A program made the translations under genes and the position numbers. Shown here piece by piece: positions 52,016 to 61,013 of a DNA stretch of 64,000 bases. Position 1 is the stretch's first letter; each line of letters opens with the position of its first letter. The DNA lies in assembly GCA_005473895.2 (NCBI GenBank), contig SRJI02000003.1, positions 124,001 to 188,000 of the forward strand. The letters are read 5' to 3'. The notes below the pieces were generated by a model. The model saw only the letters and a list, made by a program, of their open reading frames with translations, was not told the origin of the DNA and did not search any database. Source of the DNA: Carideicomes alvinocaridis (GTDB lineage Bacteria > Pseudomonadota > Alphaproteobacteria > Rhodobacterales > Rhodobacteraceae).

Positions 52016-52701
52016 CGCGTGGCCTCCCACAGATCGTCCAGCGCGGCGGGCAGGTCCTCGAAGCCCGACAGGACCCGGCGGGCCCCCGCCTCGGCCAGCC
52101 GCTCGGCCTGGTGATAGCCCCAGGCGACGCCAAGGCCCGCGACCCCGGCCGCGCGGGCCATTTCCATGTCGTAGGTCGTATCGCCGACCATCACCGCATC
52201 GCCCGGCTCAACCCCGGTTTCCGACAGCGCGGCCAGCAGCATGGAGGGATCAGGCTTGGACGGGTGCAGATCCGAGACCTGCATGGTGGTGAAGGTCCCC
52301 ACCAGCCCGTGCCCCTCGATCAGCAGGTCGAGCCCGCGGCGCGACTTGCCGGTGGCGACGCCCAGCAGGGTCGAGGGCCGGGCCGCCACCGCCTCCAGCG
52401 CCTCGCGGGCGCCGGGATAGAGCGGCGAGCTTTCCATGCTGCCCTTGGCGCGGCGCAGCTCGGTATAGGCCAGCCGGTAGGCATCGACCATCTCCTGGTA
52501 GTCGCGGTCGTCCAGCCCGGGGGCAAGCCGCTCCATCGCCACGTCCAGCGACAGGCCGACGATGCCCAGCACCGCGTCGCGCGCCGGGATCGGGTGGCCC
52601 ACCGCCTGGAAGCTGCGGGTCATGGAGGCGACGATATCGGCCTGGCTGTCGACCAGCGTGCCGTCCACGTCGAAGACCACGAGGCGCAGGGGCTCTGTCA
52701 T
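52012..52701 (-). CDS. HAD-IA family hydrolase (phosphoglycolate-phosphatase-like)
   Basis: 229-residue haloacid dehalogenase-type phosphatase. The nucleophile motif FDVDGTLVDSQ is at residue 8 onward, motif II is LLGVATGKSRRG, motif III is SKPDPSML, and motif IV GDTTYDMEMARAAG. Substrate open; similar proteins act on phosphoglycolate or nucleotide monophosphates. The start overlaps the rluC stop (ATGA) and the stop overlaps the ATP12 gene start. Confidence 0.9.
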   Translation of the reverse strand: MTEPLRLVVFDVDGTLVDSQADIVASMTRSFQAVGHPIPARDAVLGIVGLSLDVAMERLAPGLDDRDYQEMVDAYRLAYTELRRAKGSMESSPLYPGAREALEAVAARPSTLLGVATGKSRRGLDLLIEGHGLVGTFTTMQVSDLHPSKPDPSMLLAALSETGVEPGDAVMVGDTTYDMEMARAAGVAGLGVAWGYHQAERLAEAGARRVLSGFEDLPAALDDLWEATR

Positions 52702-53744
52702 TCTTCCTCCTGGAACGGGTCCGCGGGCACGTCGCGCGGGTCCCAGCCCAGCGTCTCCCACGTGCGCGCCATGTGGTCGGGAAGCGGGGCCTCGACCTCG
52801 ATCCGCTTGCCGGTCACCGGGTGGGTGAACTCGATCCGGCGGGCGTGAAGGTGCAGCTTGCGGCTGATCTCTCCGCCCAACTGGGCGCCCCAGCCGTCGC
52901 CAAGGTTCTCCTGCCCCGAGCCGCCGTACTTGCCGTCACCGATGATCGGATGCCCCAGCTCGGCCATATGCGCCCGAAGCTGGTGGGTGCGGCCCGTGAC
53001 CGGCACCAGCGCGACCCAGGCCGTCCGCTTGGCCAGCGCCGACAGCACCGCGTAATCGGTCGTGGCGTGTTTCGCATCGGGCGTCCGGGAAACCGCGTCG
53101 GGATGCAGGCAAAGCATCTTCTCCGCCTCGCCCTTCGCCCCGTGGCCCGGCGCCTTGACCAGGCCAAAGCGGATGGTGCCCATCAGCGGATGCGGCACGC
53201 CGGCGACCGCGGCCCAGTAGATCTTGCGCGTCTCTCTAGCCTTGAACGCCTCGGCCAGCGCGCCCGCCACCTTGCGGGTCCGCGCCAGAAGCAGCACGCC
53301 CGACGTGTCCTTGTCCAGCCGGTGCACGAGCCGCGGCCTTTCCTCGTAGCCGAAGCTCAGCGCCTCGGACAGCGCGTCGACATGGCGCCCGCCCTGCCCC
53401 GAGCCACCCTGCGAGGGCAGGCCCGGCGGCTTGTTGAGCGCGATGATGTCGTCGTCCTTCCACAGCACGGCGGCCTGTATCATCTCCGCGTCCGCGTCCG
53501 TCACCTTGGGCTTGGGCCGCGCCGTCACCTCGCCCGGGTCGGGCAGCGGCGGGATGCGCACCTGCTGGCCGGTGGCGAGGCGCGTGTTGGCCTTGACCCG
53601 CCCGCCATCGACGCGCAGCTCACCTTTGCGGCACATCTTCTCGATCCGGCCCTGGCCGAGATGCGGGAACAGCCGTTTCAGCCAGCGGTCCAGCCGCTGA
53701 TCGCTGTCCTCGGGGGTGACGGTAAGGGTCTGCACGCGGCTCAT
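52698..53744 (-). CDS. RluC/RluD-family rRNA pseudouridine synthase
   Basis: 348 residues: an N-terminal S4 RNA-binding domain (DQRLDRWLKRLFPHLGQGR) followed by the pseudouridine synthase domain with the catalytic Asp in LVHRLDKDTSGVLLLART, and the C-terminal GRTHQLRAHMAELGHPIIGD block. It isomerises uridines in 23S rRNA; RluC-type is the best match by S4 domain and length. It is coupled by ATGA overlaps to crcB upstream and the HAD gene downstream. Confidence 0.9.
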   Translation of the reverse strand: MSRVQTLTVTPEDSDQRLDRWLKRLFPHLGQGRIEKMCRKGELRVDGGRVKANTRLATGQQVRIPPLPDPGEVTARPKPKVTDADAEMIQAAVLWKDDDIIALNKPPGLPSQGGSGQGGRHVDALSEALSFGYEERPRLVHRLDKDTSGVLLLARTRKVAGALAEAFKARETRKIYWAAVAGVPHPLMGTIRFGLVKAPGHGAKGEAEKMLCLHPDAVSRTPDAKHATTDYAVLSALAKRTAWVALVPVTGRTHQLRAHMAELGHPIIGDGKYGGSGQENLGDGWGAQLGGEISRKLHLHARRIEFTHPVTGKRIEVEAPLPDHMARTWETLGWDPRDVPADPFQEEE

Positions 53745-54118
53745 TGCATCACGCTCCGTGTCAGGGCCAGTCCGGCAAAGATCGCCGCCAGCGATAGGAC
53801 GACCGACGCCCCGACATACAGCGCCGCGGTCGTCGCCTGCCCGCGCTCCCAGAGCGTCATCGCGTCCAGCGAGAAGGCCGAGAAGGTTGTGAAGCCGCCA
53901 AGGAAGCCGGTCATCAGGAGCGGCGCGAACCGGTTGGCCGAGAGGTGGGCGAGCACCACCACGATCACGCCCATCAGGAAGGAGCCCGCGATGTTCACGG
54001 TCAGCGTCCCCCAGGGATAGCCGCTGCCCATGAGCCGCCCGGCGCCCACATTGGTCAGGTAACGCGATACGGCGCCCGCGGCACCGCCGAGCGCGACTTG
54101 GATGATGCTCCAGAACAT
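53741..54118 (-). CDS. crcB: Fluoride exporter CrcB (Fluc)
   Basis: 125-residue membrane protein with four helices. It has GGAAGAVSRYLTN near residue 11, GTLTVNIAGSFLMG near residue 42 and GFLGGFTTFSAFS near residue 74, the pore motifs of Fluc fluoride channels (usually TTFSTF). First gene of the four-gene ATGA-linked operon. No fluoride-riboswitch consensus was found upstream, so expression is probably constitutive here. Confidence 0.93.
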   Translation of the reverse strand: MFWSIIQVALGGAAGAVSRYLTNVGAGRLMGSGYPWGTLTVNIAGSFLMGVIVVVLAHLSANRFAPLLMTGFLGGFTTFSAFSLDAMTLWERGQATTAALYVGASVVLSLAAIFAGLALTRSVMQ

Positions 54119-54172
54119 GGGCGGTCTGTCGCGCGGGGGGCGCTCATTGTCAAGCTGGGCGGCGCGGCGGGC

Positions 54173-54700
54173 TCAGCCCGTCCGGCGGGACGGCGCCAGC
54201 GCGCGCAGCCCCTGCAGGAAGGCCGAGACCCGTTTCGGCAGCGGGCCGGACTCGAAGCGCGCCAGCCCCGCCTCGGTCCAGCCGGCCTCGGGGTCCAGCG
54301 CCTCGATCAGCCCTTGCCGCTCCGCCTCTTCCGCGCGTGGCAGCGGCAGGTGCCCCGCGGTGTGCAGCAATTGCAGCAGCCGGTGCAGTTCACGCATCGC
54401 GCGGAAGGTCTCGATCACCCGGCGGCGCGGCGCTTCGCCTGCGCGCCAATCCACCCCCGGCAGCACGTCCTGCACCACCCGCTGCCCCGCGCCGAGGCAG
54501 TCGAAGGCGATGCAGCCGGGAAAGCCGCGCTCTTCGCGCTCGGCATGGATGGCGCAGCCGAAATCGCCGCGTAGGTGCGGACAGGCGGCGCCCGCGGGTT
54601 TGTGGATCGCGAAATCCTCCGACGGCTCGAAGGCGAAGGCCATGCAGCAGAGCCCCGCGCAGCGGCCGCAATCCGAGTTCAGGTCACTCCCCCGGGCCAT
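54173..54700 (-). CDS. Cysteine-cluster (YkgJ-like) protein
   Basis: 175 residues with an N-terminal Cys cluster CGRCAGLCC at residues 11-19 and further Cys at CPHL, CAIH, CIAFDC, a layout of small zinc or iron-sulfur binding proteins of the CxxCxxCC type. The C-terminal half is helical and Leu/Arg-rich. Its start lies inside the 3' end of rarA (17-base overlap). Function unknown. Confidence 0.65.
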   Translation of the reverse strand: MARGSDLNSDCGRCAGLCCMAFAFEPSEDFAIHKPAGAACPHLRGDFGCAIHAEREERGFPGCIAFDCLGAGQRVVQDVLPGVDWRAGEAPRRRVIETFRAMRELHRLLQLLHTAGHLPLPRAEEAERQGLIEALDPEAGWTEAGLARFESGPLPKRVSAFLQGLRALAPSRRTG

Positions 54701-56027
54701 CGCCGCCCTGCTCGCGCTTGATCCGAAGCTTGGCGAACCAGTCCACCCGCTTCTTCAGCTCGCGCTCGAATCCCCGCTCCACCGGCTGGTAGAGCACCGG
54801 GCGCTTCATCCCCTCGGGGAAGTAGTTCTGCCCGGAGAACCCGTCCTCCGCGTCGTGGTCGTAGGCGTAGCCGGTGCCGTAGCCCTGTTCCTTCATCAGC
54901 TTGGTGGGGGCGTTGAGGATATGCTTGGGCGGCGGCTCCGACCCGGTCTTCTTGGCCGAGGCGCGGGCCCCCTTGTAGGCGGCATAGGCGGCGTTCGACT
55001 TGGGCGCCAGCGCCAGGTAGACCAGCGCCTGCGCCAGCGCCAGCTCGCCCTCGGGCGATCCCAGCCGTTCATAGGTTTCCCAGCCCTGCAGGCAGACCGA
55101 TTGCGCCTGCGGATCGGCGAGGCCGATATCCTCCACCGCCATGCGGGTGATCCGCCGGGCGAGGTAGCGCGGATCCTCCCCGCCCTCCAGCATCCGGGCG
55201 AACCAGTAGAGCGCGGCATCCGGGTCCGACCCGCGGACGGATTTGTGCAGCGCCGAGATCAGGTTGTAATGCGCGTCGCCCGACTTGTCGTATTGCGCCG
55301 CCCGCCGCATCAGCCGCTTGCGCAGCGCGTCGGTGTCGAGCGGTTTCTCGGGCTTCCACGCCGCCACCTGTTCGATCAGGTTCAGCAGCGTCCGCCCGTC
55401 GCCATCCGCCATTTCCAGCAGCGCCTCGCGGGCGTGGCCGTCAAGCGGCAGGGCGCGGTCCAGCTCGCGCTCCGCCCGCTGGGCAAGGCGTTCGAGGTCC
55501 GCGAGGTCCAGCCGCTCCAGCACCAGTACCGAGGAGCGCGAGAGAAGCGCCGCGTTCAGTTCGAAGGATGGGTTCTCGGTGGTGGCGCCCACCAGCAGGA
55601 TCGTCCCGTCCTCCATATGCGGCAGGAAGCTGTCCTGCTGCGCCTTGTTGAAGCGGTGGATCTCGTCGACGAAGAGCAGCGTCCCCTGCCCGTTCCGGTG
55701 CCGCAGCTTGGCGGCCTCGAAGACCTTCTTGAGCTCGGCCACGCCGGAAAAGATCGCCGAGATCTGGACGAAGTGCAGCTCCGTCTCCGACGCCAGCAGT
55801 CGGGCGATGGTGGTCTTGCCCACCCCCGGCGGCCCCCAGAAGATGAGCGAGGACAGCGCGCCCGAGGCCAGCATGGTCCCCAGCGGCGCATCCTCGCCCA
55901 GCACCTGCTCCTGCCCGATGACCTCGGACAGGCTTTGCGGCCGCAGCCGGTCGGCCAGCGGGCGCGGGCCGGGATTGCCCTGCGGGGTCTCGGGCGTGTC
56001 GCCGGGGCTGTCGAAGAGATCCGCCAT
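54684..56027 (-). CDS. rarA: Replication-associated recombination protein RarA (MgsA)
   Basis: 447-residue AAA+ clamp-loader-like ATPase acting at stalled replication forks. The Walker A is WGPPGVGKTTIARLLA at 64-79, Walker B LLFVDEIHRFNKAQQD, sensor 1 ILLVGATTENPSFELN, and the family tetramer domain has SVRGSDPDAALYWFARMLEGGEDP and the end GYGTGYAYDHDAEDGFSGQNYFPEG. It follows the protease gene after three bases and overlaps the Cys-cluster gene downstream. The start codon lacks an obvious strong ribosome binding site. Confidence 0.95.
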   Translation of the reverse strand: MADLFDSPGDTPETPQGNPGPRPLADRLRPQSLSEVIGQEQVLGEDAPLGTMLASGALSSLIFWGPPGVGKTTIARLLASETELHFVQISAIFSGVAELKKVFEAAKLRHRNGQGTLLFVDEIHRFNKAQQDSFLPHMEDGTILLVGATTENPSFELNAALLSRSSVLVLERLDLADLERLAQRAERELDRALPLDGHAREALLEMADGDGRTLLNLIEQVAAWKPEKPLDTDALRKRLMRRAAQYDKSGDAHYNLISALHKSVRGSDPDAALYWFARMLEGGEDPRYLARRITRMAVEDIGLADPQAQSVCLQGWETYERLGSPEGELALAQALVYLALAPKSNAAYAAYKGARASAKKTGSEPPPKHILNAPTKLMKEQGYGTGYAYDHDAEDGFSGQNYFPEGMKRPVLYQPVERGFERELKKRVDWFAKLRIKREQGGDGPGE

Positions 56028-56030
56028 GCG

Positions 56031-57431
56031 TTACCGCCGGAACCGGATCACGTTGCGCTGGCCCGCGCGCATGAGCTCGATCTGCACGCGGCTGCGGGCG
56101 CCGTCGAGGCCGCGGATCACCGCGTCGGGATCGTCGGTGGCCCTGCCGTTCACCGCAAGGATCACGTCGCCGCGCCGCAGCCCGATCCGCGCGCCGTAGG
56201 GCCCGGCATCGGTGACGGCCACGCCCTCGTCGAGCAGCTGCAGCCCCAGCTCGGCGATGACCTGCGGATTGACCCGCGCCAGCGCGAGGCCGGGCAGCAG
56301 GTCGCGTTCGCTCATCACCCGGTCGCCGCGCGGCGGATCGTTGGGCGCGGCAAAGAGCTTGACCTCCACCTGGTCGGTCTCCCCGTCGCGCAGCCGGGTG
56401 AAGACCGAGGTGGCGCCGAGCCCGCGCACGGTCATGCGATAGACCATCTCGGCCGGGGTGTTGACCGGCTGGCCGTCCACCTCGGTGATGACATCGCCCT
56501 GGACAAAACCCGCCTCGGCGAAGGGGCTGCTGTCCATCAGCTTGGTGATCACCATGCCGCCCGGGCCGGTCATGCCCAGCCCCTCGGCCAGATCCGAATC
56601 CACCGGCTGGCCGCTCATCCCCGCCCAGGGGCGCTGGAACCGGTCGGCCCCGGCGCGCGCCTGCTTGAGGAATTCCGCGATCAGCGAGGCGGGAATGGCG
56701 AAACCGATGCCGTTCGACCCGCCGGACCGGGTGAGGATCGAGGTATTGATGCCGATCAGCCGCCCGTCCACGTCGATCAGGGCGCCGCCGGAATTGCCCG
56801 GGTTGATCGGGGCGTCGGTCTGGATGAAGTAGCCGCGCGCATTGCCGGTGGCGATCCCCGACCGCGCCAGCCCCGACACGATGCCAGAGCTCACGGTCTG
56901 GCCCACGCCGAAGGGGTTGCCGATGGCCAGCACCAGCTCGCCCACCTCCACCCCGTCGCTGTCGCGCAGGTCGAGGAAGGGCATGTCGCCCGCGGCGCCG
57001 TCCAGCCGCAGCACGGCGAGGTCGGCCTCCTTGTCGGCCAGCAGCACCTCGGCGGAATATTCCCGGCGATCGTTCTGCACCACGCGGATGTCGTCGGCCT
57101 GGCCGATCACATGGTAATTGGTGACCACCAGCCCGTCCGCCGAGACCACGACGCCCGACCCCAGCGAGTTCTGGACCCGCGGCCGCGACGGCGCGAGCTG
57201 GCGGAAGAAGTCGCCGAACAGCGGGTCGCTGCGGAACGGCGACTGCGCCTCGACCACGCGGCGGGCATAGATGTTGACCACCGCGGGCGTAGCCTGCTTG
57301 ACCAGCGGGACGAAGGACAGGCTCATCTCGGCGCGGCTTTGCGGGACGCGGGTGTCAGAAGCCTCGGCGGCCTTGGTTTCAGCCCAGGCGGGCGAGACCG
57401 CGAGACACAGGACGAGCAGCAAACGGATCAT
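56031..57431 (-). CDS. DegP/DegQ-type periplasmic serine protease
   Basis: 466-residue HtrA protease. A signal peptide ends near AWA|ETK at residue 17. The trypsin-like domain has the triad His107 (TNYHVIG), Asp137 (KEADLAVLRL) and Ser214 (NPGNSGGALID), followed by two PDZ domains (around 275-355, with GMVITKLMDSSPFAEAGFVQ, and about 385-460). It degrades or refolds misfolded envelope proteins. I chose the ATG at 57431, with GAGGGA upstream and a proper signal peptide; the open frame extends further but into the terminator of rplQ. First gene of a leftward operon with rarA. Confidence 0.93.
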   Translation of the reverse strand: MIRLLLVLCLAVSPAWAETKAAEASDTRVPQSRAEMSLSFVPLVKQATPAVVNIYARRVVEAQSPFRSDPLFGDFFRQLAPSRPRVQNSLGSGVVVSADGLVVTNYHVIGQADDIRVVQNDRREYSAEVLLADKEADLAVLRLDGAAGDMPFLDLRDSDGVEVGELVLAIGNPFGVGQTVSSGIVSGLARSGIATGNARGYFIQTDAPINPGNSGGALIDVDGRLIGINTSILTRSGGSNGIGFAIPASLIAEFLKQARAGADRFQRPWAGMSGQPVDSDLAEGLGMTGPGGMVITKLMDSSPFAEAGFVQGDVITEVDGQPVNTPAEMVYRMTVRGLGATSVFTRLRDGETDQVEVKLFAAPNDPPRGDRVMSERDLLPGLALARVNPQVIAELGLQLLDEGVAVTDAGPYGARIGLRRGDVILAVNGRATDDPDAVIRGLDGARSRVQIELMRAGQRNVIRFRR

Positions 57432-57518
57432 GGCGGGTTCCCTCTTGCCGTGAGCGGGATATGCGGAAGCGCGGCCCGGATTGCAACCGTCGCGCCCCAT
57501 CCCTGACGGCGCAAAGAA

Positions 57519-57553
57519 AAACCCCCTCCGCGGCAAAAAGCGCGAGGGGGTTT
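57519..57553 (-). terminator. Factor-independent terminator of the rpsM-rplQ operon
   Basis: AAACCCCCTC (plus strand) pairs with GAGGGGGTTT across a 15-base loop that can itself pair; on the minus strand the stem is followed by TTTTTCTTTG. It lies about 50 bases past the rplQ stop and closes the ribosomal operon. Confidence 0.9.
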
Positions 57554-57599
57554 CCCGAATTCGTGATGCCCGGTGGCGCTTTGCCACGGGGAGGAGCGC

Positions 57600-58028
57600 T
57601 TACTCCTCGTCGTCGACCATCGCTTCTTCGGCCTCGAGGCGGGCCTTGTCGGCGGCACCCTTGGCGCTTTCGTCGCGGTCGACGAATTCGATGATCGCCA
57701 TCGGCGCCATGTCACCGTAGCGGAAGCCGGCCTTCATGATGCGGATGTAGCCGCCCGAGCGCTCGGCATAGCGCGGGCCCAGCACGTCGAACAGTTTCGC
57801 GACATGCATCTCCTGCTTGAGCTGCGAGGCCGCCTGGCGACGGGCGTGAAGGTCGCCGCGCTTGCCCAGCGTGACCAGCTTCTCGACGATCCGGCGCAGT
57901 TCCTTGGCCTTGGGCAGGGTGGTCTTGATCTGTTCGTGTTCGATCAGCGAACCGGCCATGTTGGCCCAGAGCGCCTTGCGGTGCTCGTGCGTGCGGTTCA
58001 GTTTGCGGTAGCCGCTTCCGTGACGCAT
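57600..58028 (-). CDS. rplQ: 50S ribosomal protein L17
   Basis: 142 residues, starting [20 protein letters not shown], the diagnostic L17 N-terminus, with [11 protein letters not shown] and the [20 protein letters not shown] block; the C-terminus is an acidic alphaproteobacterial extension. Last gene of the rpsM-rpsK-rpoA-rplQ operon, with the terminator downstream. Confidence 0.98.
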   Translation of the reverse strand: MRHGSGYRKLNRTHEHRKALWANMAGSLIEHEQIKTTLPKAKELRRIVEKLVTLGKRGDLHARRQAASQLKQEMHVAKLFDVLGPRYAERSGGYIRIMKAGFRYGDMAPMAIIEFVDRDESAKGAADKARLEAEEAMVDDEE

Positions 58029-58184
58029 TGTCTTACTCCTTGGATTGCCCTCTACGGGCGTTTTGCTTTGTCCGGCCGGCGATGCGTGTCACCGACTCTC
58101 CTTGGGGCGTCGTTGCCCGTTTGCCGGGTCCGGCGGGGCCTGCCCGCCGATCCCGAATTCGTTGCGGGGTCGCCCCCGCTATTC

Positions 58185-59201
58185 TCAGAACGAGTCCTCG
58201 AATTTCTTCGCGAGGTCCTCGATGTTGTCGGGCGGCCAGTCCTCGACATCCATGCCGAGGTGCAGGCCCATGCCGGACAGCACTTCCTTGATCTCGTTCA
58301 GCGACTTGCGGCCGAAGTTCGGGGTGCGCAGCATCTCGGCCTCGGTCTTCTGGATGAGGTCGCCGATATAGACGATGTTGTCGTTCTTCAGGCAGTTGGC
58401 CGAACGGACCGACAGTTCCAGCTCGTCCACCTTCTTGAGGAGGAGCGGGTTGAATTCCAGCCCGTCATCCTCGTCCTGGCGGCCGGCCGATTCCGGTTCG
58501 TCGAAGTTGACGAAGATCGACAGCTGGTCCTGCAGGATGCGCGCGGCATAGGCCACGGCGTCGTCCGGCGTGACGGAGCCGTCGGTTTCCACCTTCACGG
58601 TCAGCTTGTCATAGTCCAGCACCTGGCCCTCGCGGGTGGGCTGCACGTCGTAGGAGACCTTTTTCACCGGCGAATAGATGGCGTCGATCGGGATCAGGCC
58701 GATGGGCGCATCCTCGGGCTTGTTGCGGTCGGCGGGGACGTAGCCCTTGCCGGTGTTCACCGTCAGCTCCATGAACAGGTCCGCGCCCTCGTCGAGGTGG
58801 CAGATCACGTGCTCGCGGTTGAGGATCTCGATGCCCGCGGTCTCGGCAATCTCGCCGGCGGTGACGACACCCGGCCCCTTGGCGTTGATCGAGATGCGCT
58901 TGGGCCCCTCGACTTCCATCCGCAGGGACACGCCCTTGAGGTTCAGGATCACGTCGGTCACGTCCTCGCGGACACCGGCGATGGAGGAAAACTCGTGCAG
59001 GACGTTGTCGATCTGCACGGAGGTGATGGCGGCGCCCTGCAGCGACGACATCAGGACGCGGCGCAGCGCGTTCCCGAGCGTCAGGCCAAAGCCGCGCTCG
59101 AGCGGCTCGGCGATCACCGTCGCCTGGCGGGTCGGGTCGTTGCCCGGCTTGACCTCCAGCTGCGTCGGCTTGATCAGTTCTGCCCAGTTCTTATGGATCA
59201 T
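58185..59201 (-). CDS. rpoA: RNA polymerase alpha subunit
   Basis: 338 residues. The N-terminal assembly domain has [21 protein letters not shown] cut here to its key part [10 protein letters not shown] near residue 45, and the C-terminal domain (about 255-325) carries [20 protein letters not shown] and [16 protein letters not shown] for upstream-element and activator contacts. I chose ATG 59201 because GGAGG lies nearby upstream; nine in-frame codons upstream are not conserved. Normal length for the group. Confidence 0.98.
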   Translation of the reverse strand: MIHKNWAELIKPTQLEVKPGNDPTRQATVIAEPLERGFGLTLGNALRRVLMSSLQGAAITSVQIDNVLHEFSSIAGVREDVTDVILNLKGVSLRMEVEGPKRISINAKGPGVVTAGEIAETAGIEILNREHVICHLDEGADLFMELTVNTGKGYVPADRNKPEDAPIGLIPIDAIYSPVKKVSYDVQPTREGQVLDYDKLTVKVETDGSVTPDDAVAYAARILQDQLSIFVNFDEPESAGRQDEDDGLEFNPLLLKKVDELELSVRSANCLKNDNIVYIGDLIQKTEAEMLRTPNFGRKSLNEIKEVLSGMGLHLGMDVEDWPPDNIEDLAKKFEDSF

Positions 59202-59317
59202 GCAGGCCTCCATTCCTGTCACCGGCCCCATGATCTTGGGCCGAGACTCCCGAGGTTGAAAAGCGAACGCGGGCCCGCCGGGATCTGTCCCGGCGGCCCC
59301 GCGAGAAAGCGGTCCGA

Positions 59318-59710
59318 TCAGACGCGACGGCGCTTCGGCGGACGGCAGCCGTTATGCGCGATCGGGGTCACGTCCCGGATCGAGGTGATGTTGAAGCCGG
59401 CCGCGGCGAGCGCGCGGAGCGCGGATTCACGGCCGGAACCGGGACCCTGCACTTCGACTTCGAGCGTCTTCACACCGTGTTCCTGCGCCTTCTTGCCGGC
59501 GTCTTCCGCGGCCATCTGGGCGGCGTAGGGGGTCGACTTGCGCGACCCCTTGAAGCCCATGGTGCCGGCCGACGACCAGGAGATCGCGTTGCCCTGCACG
59601 TCGGAGATCAGGATCTTGGTGTTGTTGAAGCTGGAGTTCACATGCGCGACGCCAGCTGCGATGTTCTTGGAGACCTTCTTCTTGCCTCCGCGACGAGTAT
59701 CACGTGCCAT
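59318..59710 (-). CDS. rpsK: 30S ribosomal protein S11
   Basis: 130 residues with [20 protein letters not shown] (start of the conserved part), [20 protein letters not shown] and the C-terminal [15 protein letters not shown], all diagnostic of S11. 15 bases separate it from rpsM. Confidence 0.98.
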   Translation of the reverse strand: MARDTRRGGKKKVSKNIAAGVAHVNSSFNNTKILISDVQGNAISWSSAGTMGFKGSRKSTPYAAQMAAEDAGKKAQEHGVKTLEVEVQGPGSGRESALRALAAAGFNITSIRDVTPIAHNGCRPPKRRRV

Positions 59711-59725
59711 TGGTGCAGACCTCCC

Positions 59726-60094
59726 TTACTTCTTCTTGCCAGCGATGGGTTTCGCCGGGCCCTTGCGCGTGCGCGCATTGGTGTGGGTCCGCTGACCGCG
59801 GACCGGGAGGTTGCGGCGATGGCGCAGGCCGCGGTAGCAGCCGAGGTCCATCAGGCGCTTGATGTTCATCTGCGTCTCGCGGCGCAGGTCGCCCTCGACG
59901 GTGAAGTTCGCGTCGATGTGTTCGCGGATGGCCAGAACTTCGGCATCCGAAAGCTCGTTCACCCGGCGCGCCTGATCGACGCCGACGGCGTCACAGATGG
60001 CGCGGGCCGAAGACTGGCCGATTCCGGTGATGTAGGTGAGCGCGATCGGTACGCGCTTGGCGGTCGGGATATTGACGCCGGCAATACGTGCCAC
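59726..60094 (-). CDS. rpsM: 30S ribosomal protein S13
   Basis: 122 residues beginning [20 protein letters not shown], with [14 protein letters not shown] and the C-terminal [20 protein letters not shown], diagnostic of S13. First gene of its operon after a 274-base gap from adk that contains a promoter. Confidence 0.98.
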   Translation of the reverse strand: MARIAGVNIPTAKRVPIALTYITGIGQSSARAICDAVGVDQARRVNELSDAEVLAIREHIDANFTVEGDLRRETQMNIKRLMDLGCYRGLRHRRNLPVRGQRTHTNARTRKGPAKPIAGKKK

Positions 60095-60247
60095 GTGGCT
60101 TGTCCTTTCGTTGCGGTTCCGTAGCGCCAGAACCTTTTTTCACAACTGAGGCCCGCGGCACTGCCCGGGCCCTTCGTCGATCAGGTGATCTGCCGACCGG
60201 GCGCGCGCGCCCTGTTCGGCAAAAGTGATTCCCGTGAGGGATGGTGC

Positions 60248-60276
60248 TCGTTATGCAGATTCGGGCGATGGGTCAA
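60248..60276 (-). promoter_or_regulatory. Promoter candidate for rpsM-rpsK-rpoA-rplQ
   Basis: On the minus strand TTGACC (60276-60271) is followed after 17 bases by TAACGA (60253-60248), or after 15 bases by CATAAC. It lies about 155 bases upstream of rpsM inside the adk-rpsM gap. A GGCC-rich region between it and adk could end the upstream transcript. Confidence 0.45.
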
Positions 60277-60368
60277 CCCCTGCCCCGCGAGCGCTGCCCG
60301 CCACCCTGCTCCGGCAGGCCGGCGGCACCCGGCGGCGGCCCCGAAGGCCCGCCCCCGGCTGGTGCCTG

Positions 60369-61013
60369 TCAGCTGTCGAGCGCCTTGGCGATCTCGGCCT
60401 TGACCGCGTCGATCTCGCCCAGGCCGTCGACCGAGGTCAGCTCGCCCTTGGCGTAGTAATAGCCGATCAGCGGCGAGGTCTTCTTGTAATATTCCATCAG
60501 CCGCTGCTTGAGGCTGTCCTCGTTGTCATCGGCCCGGCGCTTGAACTCGGTCCCGCCGCACTTGACGCATTTGCCGTCCTCGGGGATCGGCTTGGTCAGG
60601 TCGTTGTAGACCTCACCGCAATTGGCGCAGGTCGAGCGGGCGGTGATGCGCTGCACCAGCGCCTCGTCGTCCACCTGCATCTCGACCACCGCGTCCAGGT
60701 CCTGCCCCGTCTCGTTCAGCAGGTCGGCCAGCGCGTCGGCCTGGGCCAGGGTCCGCGGAAAGCCGTCGAAGATGAAGCCCTCGCTCTTCTCCGTCTGCAG
60801 CTTCTCGCGGATCAGGCCGATGACGATCTCGTCGGTCACCAGTTCCCCGCGGGCCATGACATCGGCCACCTTGCGGCCCATTTCCGTCCCGCTGTCCTTG
60901 GCGTCGCGCAGCATGTCCCCGGTGGACAGCTGGGTCATGCCGCGGCTTTCCACCAGATGGCGTGCCTGGGTGCCCTTGCCGGCCCCCGGCGGTCCAAGAA
61001 GAATGATGTTCAT
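60369..61013 (-). CDS. adk: Adenylate kinase
   Basis: 214-residue long-type adenylate kinase. It has the P-loop [10 protein letters not shown] at residues 7-16, the GFPRTLAQA block, and a LID with four Cys ([15 protein letters not shown]), so the LID binds zinc. It makes two ADP from ATP and AMP. It overlaps secY by ATGA. Confidence 0.97.
   Translation of the reverse strand: MNIILLGPPGAGKGTQARHLVESRGMTQLSTGDMLRDAKDSGTEMGRKVADVMARGELVTDEIVIGLIREKLQTEKSEGFIFDGFPRTLAQADALADLLNETGQDLDAVVEMQVDDEALVQRITARSTCANCGEVYNDLTKPIPEDGKCVKCGGTEFKRRADDNEDSLKQRLMEYYKKTSPLIGYYYAKGELTSVDGLGEIDAVKAEIAKALDS

Noticed and set aside
54119-54172. Fluoride riboswitch in front of crcB
   Set aside because: The gap is only 54 bases and lacks the conserved GGxGATGGxxxxC-type core.
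60277-60368. Factor-independent terminator after adk
   Set aside because: The GC-rich segment has partial stems around CTTCGG but no perfect stem and no T run.
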